A DNA stretch of 64,000 nucleotides from Alopecurus myosuroides (Eukaryota; Streptophyta; Magnoliopsida; Poales; Poaceae): contig CM054060.1 of assembly GCA_028641055.1 (NCBI GenBank), forward strand, positions 238,976,833-239,040,832, read 5' to 3'. The first letter of the stretch is position 1; every line of letters starts with the position of its first letter. The translations under genes were made by a program, and so were the position numbers. This document shows positions 22,996-33,616 of this stretch, in pieces. The notes beneath the pieces are model-generated. The model did no database searches, was not told the origin of the DNA, and was given only the letters and a program-made list of their open reading frames with translations.

Positions 22996-24356
22996 TGATA
23001 TGTCGAAAACGTATCTCCTTTTTCAAACACTTTTCTTATTGTTTTCCTCTAAACTCGTGTGTTTTGAATACAACTAACACGGACTAACGATGTTTTGAAC
23101 AGAATTACCTTGGTGTCTTGTTTTTGTGCAGAAAAATCAACTTTCGGGAAATTGCCGAGAAAAGACACCATTGGTCTTAAAACACCGGAAGACCCTGGGA
23201 GCCAGAAGGGGGTCAGGTGAAGATCCACAGGGTGGCCACACCACCCTCTGGTTCCCCCTAGGCCGTGCCAGCATAGGGTGTGGGTCACCCAGAGCCCCCC
23301 TCCGACTCCCCTTTCGACTACAAATATCCTTCAACCCTAAAACCCGAGGGGGTCGTCATATTCCACAGAAACACAACAGATCGCCACGGCCATCCCGAAC
23401 CTCGATTCAGGGATCAGAAGTTCCTGTTCTGGCACTCTACCGGACGGGGAATTGGAGGAAATCATCGCCATCATCATCACCAACGCCTCTCCATCGACCA
23501 TCCATGTGTGAGTAATTTCCCGCTGTAGGCTGAAGGGGATGGTAGGGATTGGATGAGATCGTTCATGTAATAATGCCGTGATTGTTAGGGCATAGTGCCT
23601 CGTATCTTCTATTAGTGCTATTGACATTGTTGCAACTTGTTATTCTTAATGCTTGCCGCTTTGGGACCAAGTGCCATGATCTCAGATCTGAACATGTTAT
23701 TGAATCATGATGATAATTATTGTTTCTTGATCATACCTGCAAGTTGTTTACACATATCATTGTCCGGAACCCGAGGCCCCAAAGTGACAAAAATTGGGAC
23801 AACCGAAGGGATGGCTGTGATGTGAGGATCACATGTTTTCACGGAGTGTTAATGCTTTGATCCGGTGTTCTATTAAAAGGAACACCTTAATTACCAGTAG
23901 TTCCCTTGAGGCCACGCTGAAAACGGGCTGGTAGGGATGTTGTGCAAGTTCTCATTGCGAGCATGTACGACTATTTACGGAACACATGCCTATGGTTACC
24001 TAGTGCTTGGATGCTTTATCTTATTTATCTGCAATGCCATGTCTTGATTATTATATGAACTATCTTATCCATGCAACACCCATTCATCTATCGCTATGCT
24101 GACAGTATTTAATCCCGCTGTTTACTTCAAACACTGCTGCTGTTGTTTTCATTCCACTGCTGCTATTATTTCACTACTGCTTCTACTATAAAACTGTTAC
24201 TACTGATAAACCACTGCGAAAAAAAGTACTTTCAGGTGCAGGTGAATTGACAACCCACTTGTTAAGGCTCACAAATATTCTTTGGCTCCCCTTGTGTCGA
24301 ATCAATAAATTTGGGTTTTACTTCCCTCGAAGACAGTTGCGATCCCTTATACTTGT
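22996..24356 (+). mobile_element. 3' LTR of element 3, 3' end lost
   Basis: The LTR starts TGATATGTCG after the polypurine tract. It runs through GC-rich U3 sequence (23200-23350) to TTCCCTCGAAGACAGTTGCGATCCC. It then breaks into unrelated coding sequence of the - strand gene, without a CA terminus or recognisable target duplication. A few terminal bases are therefore missing, probably by deletion. Length is about 1.36 kb. Confidence 0.75.
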
Positions 24357-26650
24357 ACCACTGCGAGTCCACTGCGAGTCCGAGCGCATCGACTGGAGCA
24401 CGTCGAGGTTGATTCCTTCGTACCAAGTTAGCTCGAAGTTCAAGGCCTCATCAGATCCAACCCGGGTGATGGATGCACTCCACTCGAAAATCCGGTCTTC
24501 GCATGCCTGAAGACACCTAGCCAGCTCGCCAACCGATGCCGGTGATTGGCAACCCGACCAGAGGACATTATAGATGAAGATGCCGGCGTCGAGGAGATCG
24601 ACTCTTATAGTTCTGAGCGGCGATAGGCGCGCATTCACTGCGGTCAAGTTATCATCTAGAGTCCACTCATCATGATGGGGCCAGCCTTGGCTCTTCTTTC
24701 TCGGGCCGTCCGAGTGGAGTTTTCGGCACCATCTTGGGAGTGGGGGAAGTGCCCTAGAGAAAGTACAAGTAAAACCAAGATGAGTTCGAAGTCGGCATGC
24801 ATAGTATATCGGCTGAAACAAAAAAGTGGAGGAAACTTACTGGCCATCTCCAAGTTAATCTTGGTGAGGTACGAATTCCAGTTCTCGGCCTTGATCTTCA
24901 ATGCATCCAACTCGGTCTGAGCTGAGGTGGCGTGGGTCTCGGATTGGGAAAGCAGCTCCTTGAGCTTCTGGACCTCGTCGTCCCGGCGCTTCTTTTCCGC
25001 GGGGGGCTGTCTTCTCCAACTCGGCTTTATGATTCCGCTCCGCGGAAATTTCTGCCTTCAACCGAGAGATTTTATCTTTTTTCCTCTGGAGATTATCCTT
25101 ATATGTGTTTACGCTCACTAATTTGGTGGTCCGACTCCGAGATGGAGATGCAGTCTTGGTGGCATTCGGCATAGGCCTTGTGCTCGGCTGTGTAAAGGTA
25201 GCAAGGTTAGCATGCAAGAAAATATACAATTGCACAATAAAAGCACAGAAGGTAACTTACTCCGAAGTTCAGTGACCCGGTTCACCAGCTCGCTGAATTG
25301 AACCTCCAACCCTGTTGTTTATGTCAAGATAAGAAAACGACAAAGTGAGATCGATGCAATTTAAAGCATAATCGATATGTCGGGTGAAAAAAGGGCTTAC
25401 CTTTATTCTTTAGTTCAAGCTGTAGCAGCTTATGCTGGTCGCTGAGGTCCCAGTGCATCGAGAGGAGTTTATGGTATAGCTTGGTCTGGTCCCAGTGAAA
25501 ACCTGGAAAGGAAAAATGTTAGTGATTATTTGTGAAGATTCACGCTGAGTAACCTTTACTCGGCCGAGTATCGGCTACTCAACCCGAATCTCGGGGACTG
25601 GGGATGGTATACATATATGTCGCAAATATAAACCGGGTAATCTTTACTCGGTATATCTTGCGGATATTTCGGAAAATAGTAAGAAAGAATCTTACCGCCG
25701 CGGTTTCCTCGACCTCGTTGGCAGCAACCTTTGATGCATACAGCTTCTGGGCGAGCACGCCTGGACCTCCCGGGTGCACGCTAGTCACCTCGCTCATATC
25801 CGCGCTGTTCCAATCAGTGTTGTATTGTTTGAGAGATCCTAGGCTCTTTCCGCTCAGCGTGCTCATCATGAATCCGATGGCTGCGGTCCTGGCCTCGTTA
25901 ATGGAATCTGACCAGTCGTTAATGGAATCTAGGATGCGAGTCTTACTCGCACCGACGACGACTCCGGCATCCGGGATTGGCATGTATCGTCGTTGTATGG
26001 CTCCTCCGTGTCAGACTCGGCGAGATCTTTGCCCCCATTTGGCAGACGGGTTGGGACCGTCCTCGGTTTCTTAGCGCGGGAATCTCTGCAAGGAAAAAGA
26101 AAGATATTAAATATTAGTCTAAACATAGCAAGATATATCGGCAGAAGGCTATGTCAGTTGGATTACTAAATACTTACTGCGGGAACTTCGCGCGTCCTGT
26201 CATACGGTTCCAGCCCCCATTCCCAGCCGTCCAACATGTTGGTTCGGGCTACGACCTTAACGCGCTTCCGACCTTGTGTTTTGTGAGCTCGTGGGTGGAG
26301 GTCCGAGTCGGGTCGCGCCGGCCACTCATGTGGCATATCTTATGGACTCGGAGCTGAAGAGCGAAGACCCGGTAACTGATGAATGTCGCCAGGAGGTCCT
26401 CGACTGTCAGTCCGTCATACTTAAGTGCAGCCAAGATCTGGTGAATTGAGTTGATCTCGACGAATTGCTCCTTCGGATCGTGCCTCCACTTGAGCATGTC
26501 CACGGGCGGGCCGAGACTGAATGCCGGCAGCCGGATCACATCATCGTCGGTGGCGTTCTTCACGTAGAAGAATGAGCGGATCCACTTACGGAAAGACTCC
26601 GGATCCTGGGGAAGATGGAGTTGCACCGGGGAATAATCATGGTAGCGCCA
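24357..26650 (-). pseudogene. Plant transposon gag-like protein (Transposase_28 type), C-terminal part with introns, broken
   Basis: On the - strand the sequence starts at 26650 inside the protein: Trp-Arg-Tyr-His-Asp-Tyr-Ser-Pro-Val-Gln-Leu-His, then Phe-Arg-Lys-Trp-Ile-Arg-Ser-Phe-Phe-Tyr-Val-Lys and Met-Ser-Gly-Arg-Arg-Asp-Pro-Thr-Arg. This is the middle of the family whose N-terminus is at 11614. Later blocks at 26110-25930, 25983-25690 and 25520-25390 are separated by short AT-rich gaps with GTAAG donors and AG acceptors (for example a donor at about 24842), so spliced introns are likely. The segment at 25240-24850 is charged and coiled-coil-like. The N-terminus is cut by the sequence starting at 26651, and the C-terminus by the LTR ending at 24356. 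Confidence 0.7.
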
Positions 26651-27527
26651 TGTAACATCCCTGATTTTTGGAAAGTCCAAAAATCACTAAAATTTGAAAC
26701 TTTTTGTTTTCATGTTATGCAAGTCACCAAAAACCAATGAGATGCACGAAATAAAAGGAAACAATACATATTTCAATTATATTGAAATTAAGAATCCATT
26801 AGGCCTCTATTTTCCTAAACCCTAAAAGCCCATTCAAATTTTTTCATTATTCAAAGAAATTGTTTTCTCTTAGAAATCCTTATTTTATAACATGTTTTCA
26901 AATCAACTATTACTTTGAAAATGTTTTATGGCAACGAAAATCAAAAGTTTATAAACCCTTAATAAAGTTCTAAGCCTCAAAAATATTTTATGAGAACAAA
27001 AGATATTAATAATAATTCTTAAAAGTCATTCCAAGTTTTAAACATAAAGGTGTGAACATAAAATGTATTGCTTTGAAAATAACATAAAATAGGACCTTGA
27101 AAACAATATTATGACTTGTGGGATTTTTTCAAATTTTATTAAGCCACTTTCATATTTATTTAATTTTCTATTTTAAAAAGGCATTAATTGCTATTAGTAA
27201 ATCACTCATCTCTTAAAAATATAAAATATAAAAATGATGTGAAATGACCTTCAAAAATTATATTTGACATTTTTAATGTCTCTGAAATTTTATTTAAATA
27301 AAAACCTCATTTTATTATTTTTTTTCTAATTTTAAAATGACATTAGTCACTATTAAGGAATTAATTCAATTTGAGAAATTCAAAAATAAAACTTGTTGAA
27401 AAGTTTCCAAAAATGATATGGGTTGAAAGATATTAATATTGCAGAAATTTAGAAATTTATTTGACCTTAATTGGATAAAGAAAACAGAAATTATTAAGGA
27501 ATTAAGAAAACAGGGAAAAAAATGTGC

Positions 27528-27547
27528 TGACGTCATTGATGACGTCA
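27528..27547 (+). promoter_or_regulatory. as-1-like double TGACGTCA element
   Basis: Two TGACGTCA palindromes start at 27528 and 27540, exactly 12 bases apart, the spacing of the two TGACG boxes in the as-1 element bound by TGA-type bZIP factors. A TATA-like TTAAATAG follows at 27651. Function is inferred from the motif alone. Confidence 0.5.
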
Positions 27548-27650
27548 CTGTCATCAACCTCACATTCAAACCTAGAAACGGTGAAACGGCCGAATTGATT
27601 TCTTTGATTGCGGGCGATTCAAGCCACCATTTGATTCCCCGTTTCTTCCC

Positions 27651-27658
27651 TTAAATAG
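27651..27658 (+). promoter_or_regulatory. TATA-like box
   Basis: TTAAATAG followed by a C/T-rich leader (GCCTCCCCCTCTTAATTTCCCCC). It lies 104 bases after the as-1-like element, a normal plant promoter arrangement. Confidence 0.4.
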
Positions 27659-28854
27659 CCTAGCCTCCCCCTCTTAATTTCCCCCTTGATTCCTTCCGTG
27701 ATATCGTAGCCAATAGAGAACAATCTCTCGCCGGAGTTCCCTCGGACCGCCGCCGTTTTTCTTCATTTCCGGTGAGTCCAGTTGGTCCCCGAGCACACGA
27801 CCACCTCCGTTCTCTTCCCCTTGTCCGTGCTCACATCCTTACGCCGTATATCGTTTGTTTTCTGCAGCGTATCGAGGAGACCGAGCTCGCCGGAGTCAGA
27901 ACCACCATGGCTGCCTCGGGTCTTCACCGCTCCACCACCTGAGGCAACTCCAGCCGTCTCCTGGGGCACCATCGAGTCCAAGGAGACGACCTGCCCCTCC
28001 TGGACCACTCCCCGAGCCCGGAGGTCAACGGGAACGCGTCGCCGTCGAAATTCCATGAACGCCGACCGCCGCATCGACCATTTCCGGTCAGCCCTGCCGC
28101 CGGTGAGCGTCCTATCGTTCCCATCCGTCTAATCTTGATCCGATGCGTAGAAATAGAGCCACTTAGTGAACCGGTATCGGCCAATATGATTGCGCCACGC
28201 CAGCGCGCGTGTTATGTTGGTATTTGTCGCCCCACACAGCGCACAACCGGACCAAGCCCACTCCCTAGTCATCGCCATGTGCGACAGATAGGTTATCTGA
28301 GCCCAGACCATCTCTGGATTTAATTCCGAATAAAAATAGATTTATAAATTTGCAGAATAGTCCATAGAACTTAGAAACATCATATCTTTTTAACCATAAG
28401 CCCAAACTTAGCAAACTTGGACTTTTTGAAATCCCCTAGATCTTTAGAATCTTTTAGAACTGTTCAAATTCAAATTTGACAAACTTACATGGGTTCAAAT
28501 TTAAATATGCTTGTTTCATGAATTTTGGCATAATTCAAATTTTACAAATCCAAAAATTTAAAATAAAATATATTTGGAAACCTTAGGATGTTTACTTTCA
28601 TATCCTCTGTTCCAAAATAATTTTTGAACAAGTTAGTTTAGAAGTTAGAATTAAGTAGTATATTTAAGTATTTTTGGCATAGAATTAATTCTATAAATAA
28701 TTAGAATATGTTCCCTTCAGCAAAATTGCTCCTTTTGGTAACCTTGAACCAGAGACATCAGTACCTAAACCTTTTGGACAACCTTGAATCATTTCCTTGT
28801 AAGTTGGACCAAAAATCCATCTTAGTGAACCAGTAGTACTAGGGAAACCCCTAC

Positions 28855-29107
28855 CGCCGGCGCTCTACTTCGGCTTACCGCCGGCGCCTTGGGGCGCGCC
28901 GGCGATGGTCACGCCGGTGGTAAATATTTACCGCCGGCGCCCCAGCCCATAGCGCCGGGGGTATTTCAATTAGCGCCGACGCTCTACCGTGGCGCGCCGG
29001 GGGTAACTTTAGCGCCGGCGCTTCGGTGCAGCGTGCCGGTGGTATTGCTGGCTTAGCCCCGGCGCACGCGCCGCGCCGGTGATAGGCCCACCCAGAGCGC
29101 CGGCGCT
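28855..29107. repeat. CACTA subterminal GC repeats
   Basis: The 10-base core (G/C)CGCCGGCGC recurs about ten times in both orientations with spacers rich in GGGG, for example at 28855, 28880, 28941 and 29097. Such clustered short repeats just inside the end are the binding sites of the regulatory protein in CACTA elements. The stretch to 29398 after them is AT-rich and empty. Confidence 0.65.
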
Positions 29108-29398
29108 AAGTATTTCTATTTCAAAAAATAAATAAACAGAATACAGTATATACAAGTTTTATACTGTTACAGGTATATACAGAAAAATAAACAGAATATA
29201 TATCTCACAAAACAGAATTTATACGGCACAAATCAAGCAGCTAATACTCAGATGGATCACACACGAATATAAGTCTGAAACCCGAATACAAAGTATCGAA
29301 GTGAAGCATAGACAAAACAAGTAGTTAAGACATCCATCATGGAATACAAAGTTATGGATACAAAGTGTCGGAAGATATCTAGCTAAGGGGACATCGAT

Positions 29399-29656
29399 CT
29401 AAACTAGACGGTAGAATAGAAAGGCGGAAACGATGAGCATCATCGTGACGAAGATGGTCTTCATCCGCTTCCTTCTCTTCTCGCCCGCTAGATATGTCTC
29501 TCCCGCTAGATAGCTCGCATATTGAGCTTGTGCCTCCGCCATAGTGGTGTACCCCTTGTAGCTATTGCCGCTGAACCCGTGCACCTGTCTCCGGCAAGCC
29601 TCCCAGTCGTCGTATACTCCGGGAACATGTCCCCGGTACACGATATAGAACGTCAT
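29399..29656 (-). CDS. Small RNase H1-N-like protein with C-terminal membrane segment
   Basis: The 85-residue frame is complete, from ATG at 29656 to the stop at 29399. Residues 2-50 (Phe-Tyr-Ile-Val-Tyr-Arg-Gly-His-Val-Pro-Gly-Val-Tyr, then Trp-x-x-Cys-x-x-Gln-Val-x-Gly-Phe-x-Gly) match the RNase H1 N-terminal / viroplasmin fold, which binds RNA-DNA hybrids. Residues 51-60 hold a short duplication (Leu-Ala-Gly-Glu, twice). A basic stretch Lys-Arg-Arg-Lys-Arg is followed by about 17 hydrophobic residues that look like a tail membrane anchor. It lies between the CACTA subterminal repeats and the Ulp1-like gene, on the same strand. It has no catalytic RNase H domain. The frame is unbroken, but expression is unknown. 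Confidence 0.55.
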   Translation of the reverse strand: MTFYIVYRGHVPGVYDDWEACRRQVHGFSGNSYKGYTTMAEAQAQYASYLAGETYLAGEKRRKRMKTIFVTMMLIVSAFLFYRLV

Positions 29657-29800
29657 CTATTATTTGGACAAGACAAAATAGACATCAGTAGCCAAATCAT
29701 ATATGCAACAACGTAGAAAATTCAAATATGAAACAAGTATATGCAACAAGGATTCGGCTGCCACAACAAGTATATGGGCTGAGAAATAAGTTTTCTTACT

Positions 29801-32583
29801 CTAAGTATTCGGCTTTGGCGGGAAGGGGCGGATGCCGTCTAGCGAGTTGAATGGCTGCTTGTCACCGTATGCCTCTAGGCGGGCTTCTATCTCGTCATTC
29901 ATCGGTGGTATGTGACCCGCGAAGAAGAGGCCACCCTTAGTGACGACATCGTGATGGATTATTGTGGCAATCTGTAGTTGGATGTGACGAAACTTATTTC
30001 TCACCGTATCGCTAGGGGCGTTCGCCATGTCGATGCCCCGTCTTTGGAGACTAGATAGAAACAAGAGGTCGTTTGCATCCTTCACGAACTCCCTCATATG
30101 AAGGATGGTGCACCAGTGTCCATCCCACTCTCTGGGTGCAACTGCTTCATGCAGGCAAACGTGGTTGTGTGGACGCACCGGAGGCATCCTCGGCTGGTTT
30201 CTTTCCTTACCTTGAGGGGACCTGCCTTGGCGGCAAATCCGGTGAGAGCTGCGTCGAGAACAGACTTGAGGTTGGTGTAGTTCTTCGGCTTGGCACTCCC
30301 CGAGTCGAGATAAGTAACGTGCGACTGCCGCGGGTGCATGACCAAGAGGACGCAGTACATGTCTCTGCACAAAACAATCCATGCGCCATCCTCAGATTAA
30401 TCTTCTCACACACGCAAAAGAGTGATGGAAATATACTAAAGAATGTAACAATGGCTAGCGGTCGATCGTAAACTTACTCGGGGAAATATGGCATGAGGAA
30501 GGTTTCCTTAGTATGGTTCGCCACCAAGAAATCCTCCATATGCTTCGTTGCAATCACTCGGTCCCGTGGGTTGGCCAAGACGCTTTCACGCATGTAGTAG
30601 GGGTCCATTATCGCTACGTCTGGTGTTCTCTCTTGCATCATATCATGCGCCATTTTGAGAGCTACGAGACGCACGAAGGGTGGGAAGAGCCGTTTCAGAT
30701 GGAAGACGTTGAACAGGTCATCAAACCTTTGAAAGAACTGCTCTGCGGGGTATTTCTCCACAAAGCCCACGTCGAGTGGCACCTTGACCACGTGGAGCGG
30801 GTACGAGGAGGGACTCGACTGCATAAGTTCCCTCTCCTTCTGCAGAACACCATCATGACAGCTCCTCATGTCCCCGACCAAGAGTTTGACAAGGTCTAGC
30901 GGTAGCATCGGCTGGCCCAGAACATGGTGTTGGTGCCACTTGTCGGGTAACTTGTCCAGAACCCGAGGTGCTAGCTGGCTGGCGGAGGCGGCGGCCACTT
31001 TTTTCTTCTAAGGCCTTTTCCTGATGGTCTTCCTCGTCTTTGAGCACGGGGGAGCGCCGTCGCCTGCTCTTATCGCGTCGAGTGTCGCACCACGACAAGT
31101 GTTTGGGCTTAGCAAACCTTTCGCCGGCAGATCACGGTGGTCACCGAGCGCTGGAGCGCTGAAGCCGACATCTTCCTCGGGGGTTTCTTGAGAACGAAAC
31201 AACTTCTTCTTCAAGCATTCCGCTTTCCCCGCTGGGAGATCACGGTGGTCGGGTGAATCACGAGGCGGCTGGTCCATATCAGCGAGCTGATCCAGATTGA
31301 GGTCAGCAACAGGCTCGAGATCATCATAATGATGGTCCATATCGAGATCAGCGATGAATTCATCAATGGGATCCTCGCTTCGGTGTTGTGTCGCGGGCTC
31401 AGAAGGATCAACGACAGGTGGAGGAGTTGGAGCCGCCGGCGCAGCCGATGGAGTGGCCTTGTCTTGGCTTGCCGCCGTCCCTGATTTGGCATTCAATCGA
31501 ATCAGTCGCTTCGGCCATACCAATATTTCATTCTTTAGTCCTGATATCGTCAGCTCGTCGTCGGCTTCCGGGGGCTGATAAGGAGGATACATCTCTCCGC
31601 ATCCCGCTAAAGCCCGATCCACGCGAACCCGATGGACGTCCTCAGACATTTGCTGGCAATGGAACCTGCGTTTTGTGGCTAAAGGATTATTCTCTTCGCC
31701 ACATCCTTCAACTCATTCTTTACATCCAATAGCAAGGTGCAAGGAACTTCGGGGTCCTATAAGAAAATATGTTGGTTAGAGGGGGCGGTGACGAAGCAGT
31801 TAAGTAACGAGTTCACGCTTTAAGATTAATTACCGTGAGGGCGTCAAGCTCGGCGCGTGTCGACGGACCGAGGGCGGGCTTGGGAGTGACAGAGGGGATC
31901 TCGGCGCGTGTCGACGGACCGGTGGGGGGCATTGGAGTGACAGCGGGGAGCTCATTGCGTGTCGAAGGACCGGGGGCGGGATCAGCCGTGCAGGTGACAG
32001 AGGGGCTGCTAGCCGGCATTGACGACGACTCCCGCCTATTATCACCTTTGTTTGCCGCGCCACGAGTCGCAAACATAACAGGTCGAGCTGCATCCTGCGA
32101 CGCCCTCTTGTGAGAGTTGCTTCCGCCTAAGCTTATCAACGGGAGCGGCCCTTGCCCGCCGGCTTTGAAATAGTTCGCCCACGACTGAAACATGGAAGGC
32201 ATGATTTCATTTAACGTGGTAGCCACCTTGTCATTAACCTTCTCTTCCATCGTGGATTCCAATTCAGTCAACTTGTGCCTTAGCACCCCCGTCTCTTCCC
32301 TTAGCTCCGCCGTCTCCTCCAGCAGTTGGCTAGTCTGGCTAGTCTCATGCTGCCTCTTCTGCGCTCGCGCCGCCATTCTCTCCTCTTTGGTAGTTTCCAC
32401 GGCGAAGCCATGGTTAACATGCTTACGACCTCCTCCGTGTGCGATCGTACGGCCCTGATGCGGCCTTGTCAACGGCGGCAGTTCCTTCACCTTGTTCAAC
32501 GCCCTGACAAGGGGTATGTCCCACGGAAGCTTATCCGTCGATGCCTGAGACGAGGAGGTAGCTTATGTCGTTTGTTCTGCTAT
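29801..32583 (-). pseudogene. CACTA accessory protein with C-terminal Ulp1-like protease, broken
   Basis: Three exons can be modelled on the - strand: 32583-31834, 31756-30478 and 30364-29801. The introns have GTAATT...TATAG and GTAAGT...TGCAG borders and keep phase. Exon 1 holds a basic start (Gly-Gly-Gly-Arg-Lys-His-Val-Asn-His-Gly) and a Glu/Leu-rich coiled coil, as in En/Spm accessory proteins. The Ulp1-like domain spans about 30850-29900. Damage: a stop near 32566, a frameshift near 31688, a stop at 31008 and a frameshift near 30110. At the Ulp1 site the usual His-Trp is Tyr-Cys, and Trp-Asp-Cys-Gly reads Trp-Asp-Gly-His. The Asp of Leu-Asp-Ser remains. Ulp1 enzymes cleave SUMO-type proteins; this copy is very probably inactive. 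Confidence 0.65.
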
Positions 32584-32600
32584 CTGCAGAAGTAACGTGA

Positions 32601-33501
32601 AGCATTAAGAAATATCAATACTAGAATTTAATCGAGACACCAAAGGTAATTCTACTAGAAACAACGTTAGTCAATGTTAGTTCGATCCAAATCATGCAAA
32701 TGTGAGGGAAAACTGCAAGATAAGTGGTTGGACAAGTAGATAAATTTGCAACGTATCACAACTCCATTTGCCTACGAACGATCCACCTGAGAGAAATCTC
32801 AGATTTCGGCCATGAGTTAGTTAAGCATCTGTAGCAACAATGTTATGATGGGTAAAGTTTAAGCTTCTTAATATTTATGCGTTGCTAGGTAAAGTTGGAC
32901 ACTCCTCTGACTATTAAGCGATCAAACCTAGTGGGAAACCTCAGATATCAGTCATGAGTCGGATCTCGGTTGTAGCATTCACCGCGTGATGGAGTAGGTA
33001 CTCCGACCTGGCTATATAATAACGACTTTCATATACCACTCTTTTTTTGTATGATTTCCTAAACTATGAAATAGATGTTCTATGAGCTCAAAAACCAAAG
33101 TTTTGCACTTGAGATTCTTGACTAGATAGCATAAGTGGGCAGCATTGAAAATTTTATATCTACTTGTGTTTTACACCTAAACATGTTCAACTTGCACACT
33201 ACTCAGTTCCATCCAAAAATCAGATAAATATAATAAAGTGAAAATAAGAGGATCACAAGCTTGTTCTTTCAAACTAGATTTAACTTTGACATTGGACATA
33301 GAAGTTTTCTTACTGAATCTCTTGTAGTTTGTACATCAAAAGATTTATTTACAACTGAACTTGTGTTGACTTGCATGAATACATATTATCTTTCTTTGAG
33401 ATTTCAGAAATACATGTTATTCAGTTGCTTATGCGTGGAAGCTTTTTAATGGACGCATTCTTAAGTATCGACATTACTTGCTTAGGACGAGCAAGAGTCT
33501 A
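32601..33501 (+). mobile_element. 3' non-coding region of a retroelement (element W)
   Basis: No gene is seen. The stretch is AT-rich and ends in GACGAGCAAGAGTCTAAGC and a polypurine tract, the arrangement seen before the 3' LTR of the Athila-like elements. Two diverged copies of a roughly 130-base unit occur at about 32790 and 32925 (CCTGAGAGAAATCTCAGAT and CTAGTGGGAAACCTCAGAT). Where the CACTA remnant ends and this begins is not sharp. Confidence 0.45.
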
Positions 33502-33515
33502 AGCATGGGGATAGT
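33502..33515 (+). other. Polypurine tract of element W
   Basis: AAGCATGGGGATAG, followed by TTGATCC, matches the position and style of the Athila-like polypurine tracts and places the start of the W LTR at about 33516 on the + strand. Confidence 0.6.
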
Positions 33516-33616
33516 TGATCCATCCATATTTGGCACGGTTTTGCCTATTGTTTTTCATATTTTTACATTGAAATTTTGACATTGTTCTATATTGGTTTCT
33601 ACCTTTACGTTGATTT
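33516..33616 (+). mobile_element. LTR of element W, first 101 bases
   Basis: This is the start of an LTR (TGATCCATCC at 33516) that is interrupted at 33616 by the Copia element and resumes at 41971 after the duplicated GATTT. Joining the flanks gives an uninterrupted LTR-like sequence. Confidence 0.6.
33612..33616. repeat. Target-site duplication GATTT, left
   Basis: It is identical to 41966-41970 on the other side of the Copia element and shows that both LTRs belong to one insertion event. Confidence 0.85.

Larger units (their letters stand above)
17253..24356 (+). mobile_element. Athila-like element 3: gag-protease, ORF1-like, PPT and 3' LTR, without pol
   Basis: All parts lie on the + strand in the order gag C-terminus, protease, about 950 bp of non-coding DNA, an Athila ORF1-like frame, a long 3' non-coding region, a polypurine tract and an LTR. 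The 5' LTR and gag N-terminus are missing at the junction near 17252. Reverse transcriptase, RNase H and integrase, expected between 18866 and 19818, are absent. Its 3' region is homologous to those of elements 1 and 2, but its LTR is of a clearly different type. Confidence 0.75.
26651..28830 (+). mobile_element. LTR-like sequence starting TGTAACATCCC
   Basis: The sequence begins exactly where the gag-like coding sequence stops, with TGTAACATCC, a start shared by several grass LTRs. It is AT-rich to 27520, then has a promoter-like part (as-1-like box at 27528, TATA-like run at 27651) and a GC-rich, leader-like part at 27660-28130, followed by AT-rich sequence to 28830. No end, primer site or coding domain is recognised. 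The frames at 27763-28132 are Pro/Ser/Arg-rich and probably not genes. I read it as one LTR interrupted or truncated by the CACTA element. Confidence 0.45.
28831..32600 (-). mobile_element. CACTA (En/Spm) transposon remnant
   Basis: The left end at 28831 reads CAGTAGTACTAGGGAAACCC, one base from a CACTAG start, and is followed by GC-rich subterminal repeats (28855-29107). Inside, on the - strand, lie an RNase H1-N-like frame and a multi-exon gene with a CACTA ORF-type N-terminus and a Ulp1-like C-terminus, a combination common in grass CACTA elements. The other end and the main transposase (TnpD/TNP2) gene are absent; after about 32600 the sequence becomes a retroelement 3' region. The element is truncated and cannot move itself. 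Confidence 0.65.

Noticed and set aside
25604..26074. 156-residue frame on the + strand
   Set aside because: It is antisense to the gag-like coding blocks on the - strand and shows no protein features of its own.
28855..29107. Clustered GC repeats as a CRISPR-like or rDNA spacer array
   Set aside because: Units are short, degenerate and in both orientations, adjoining a CACTA-type end; no regular spacers.
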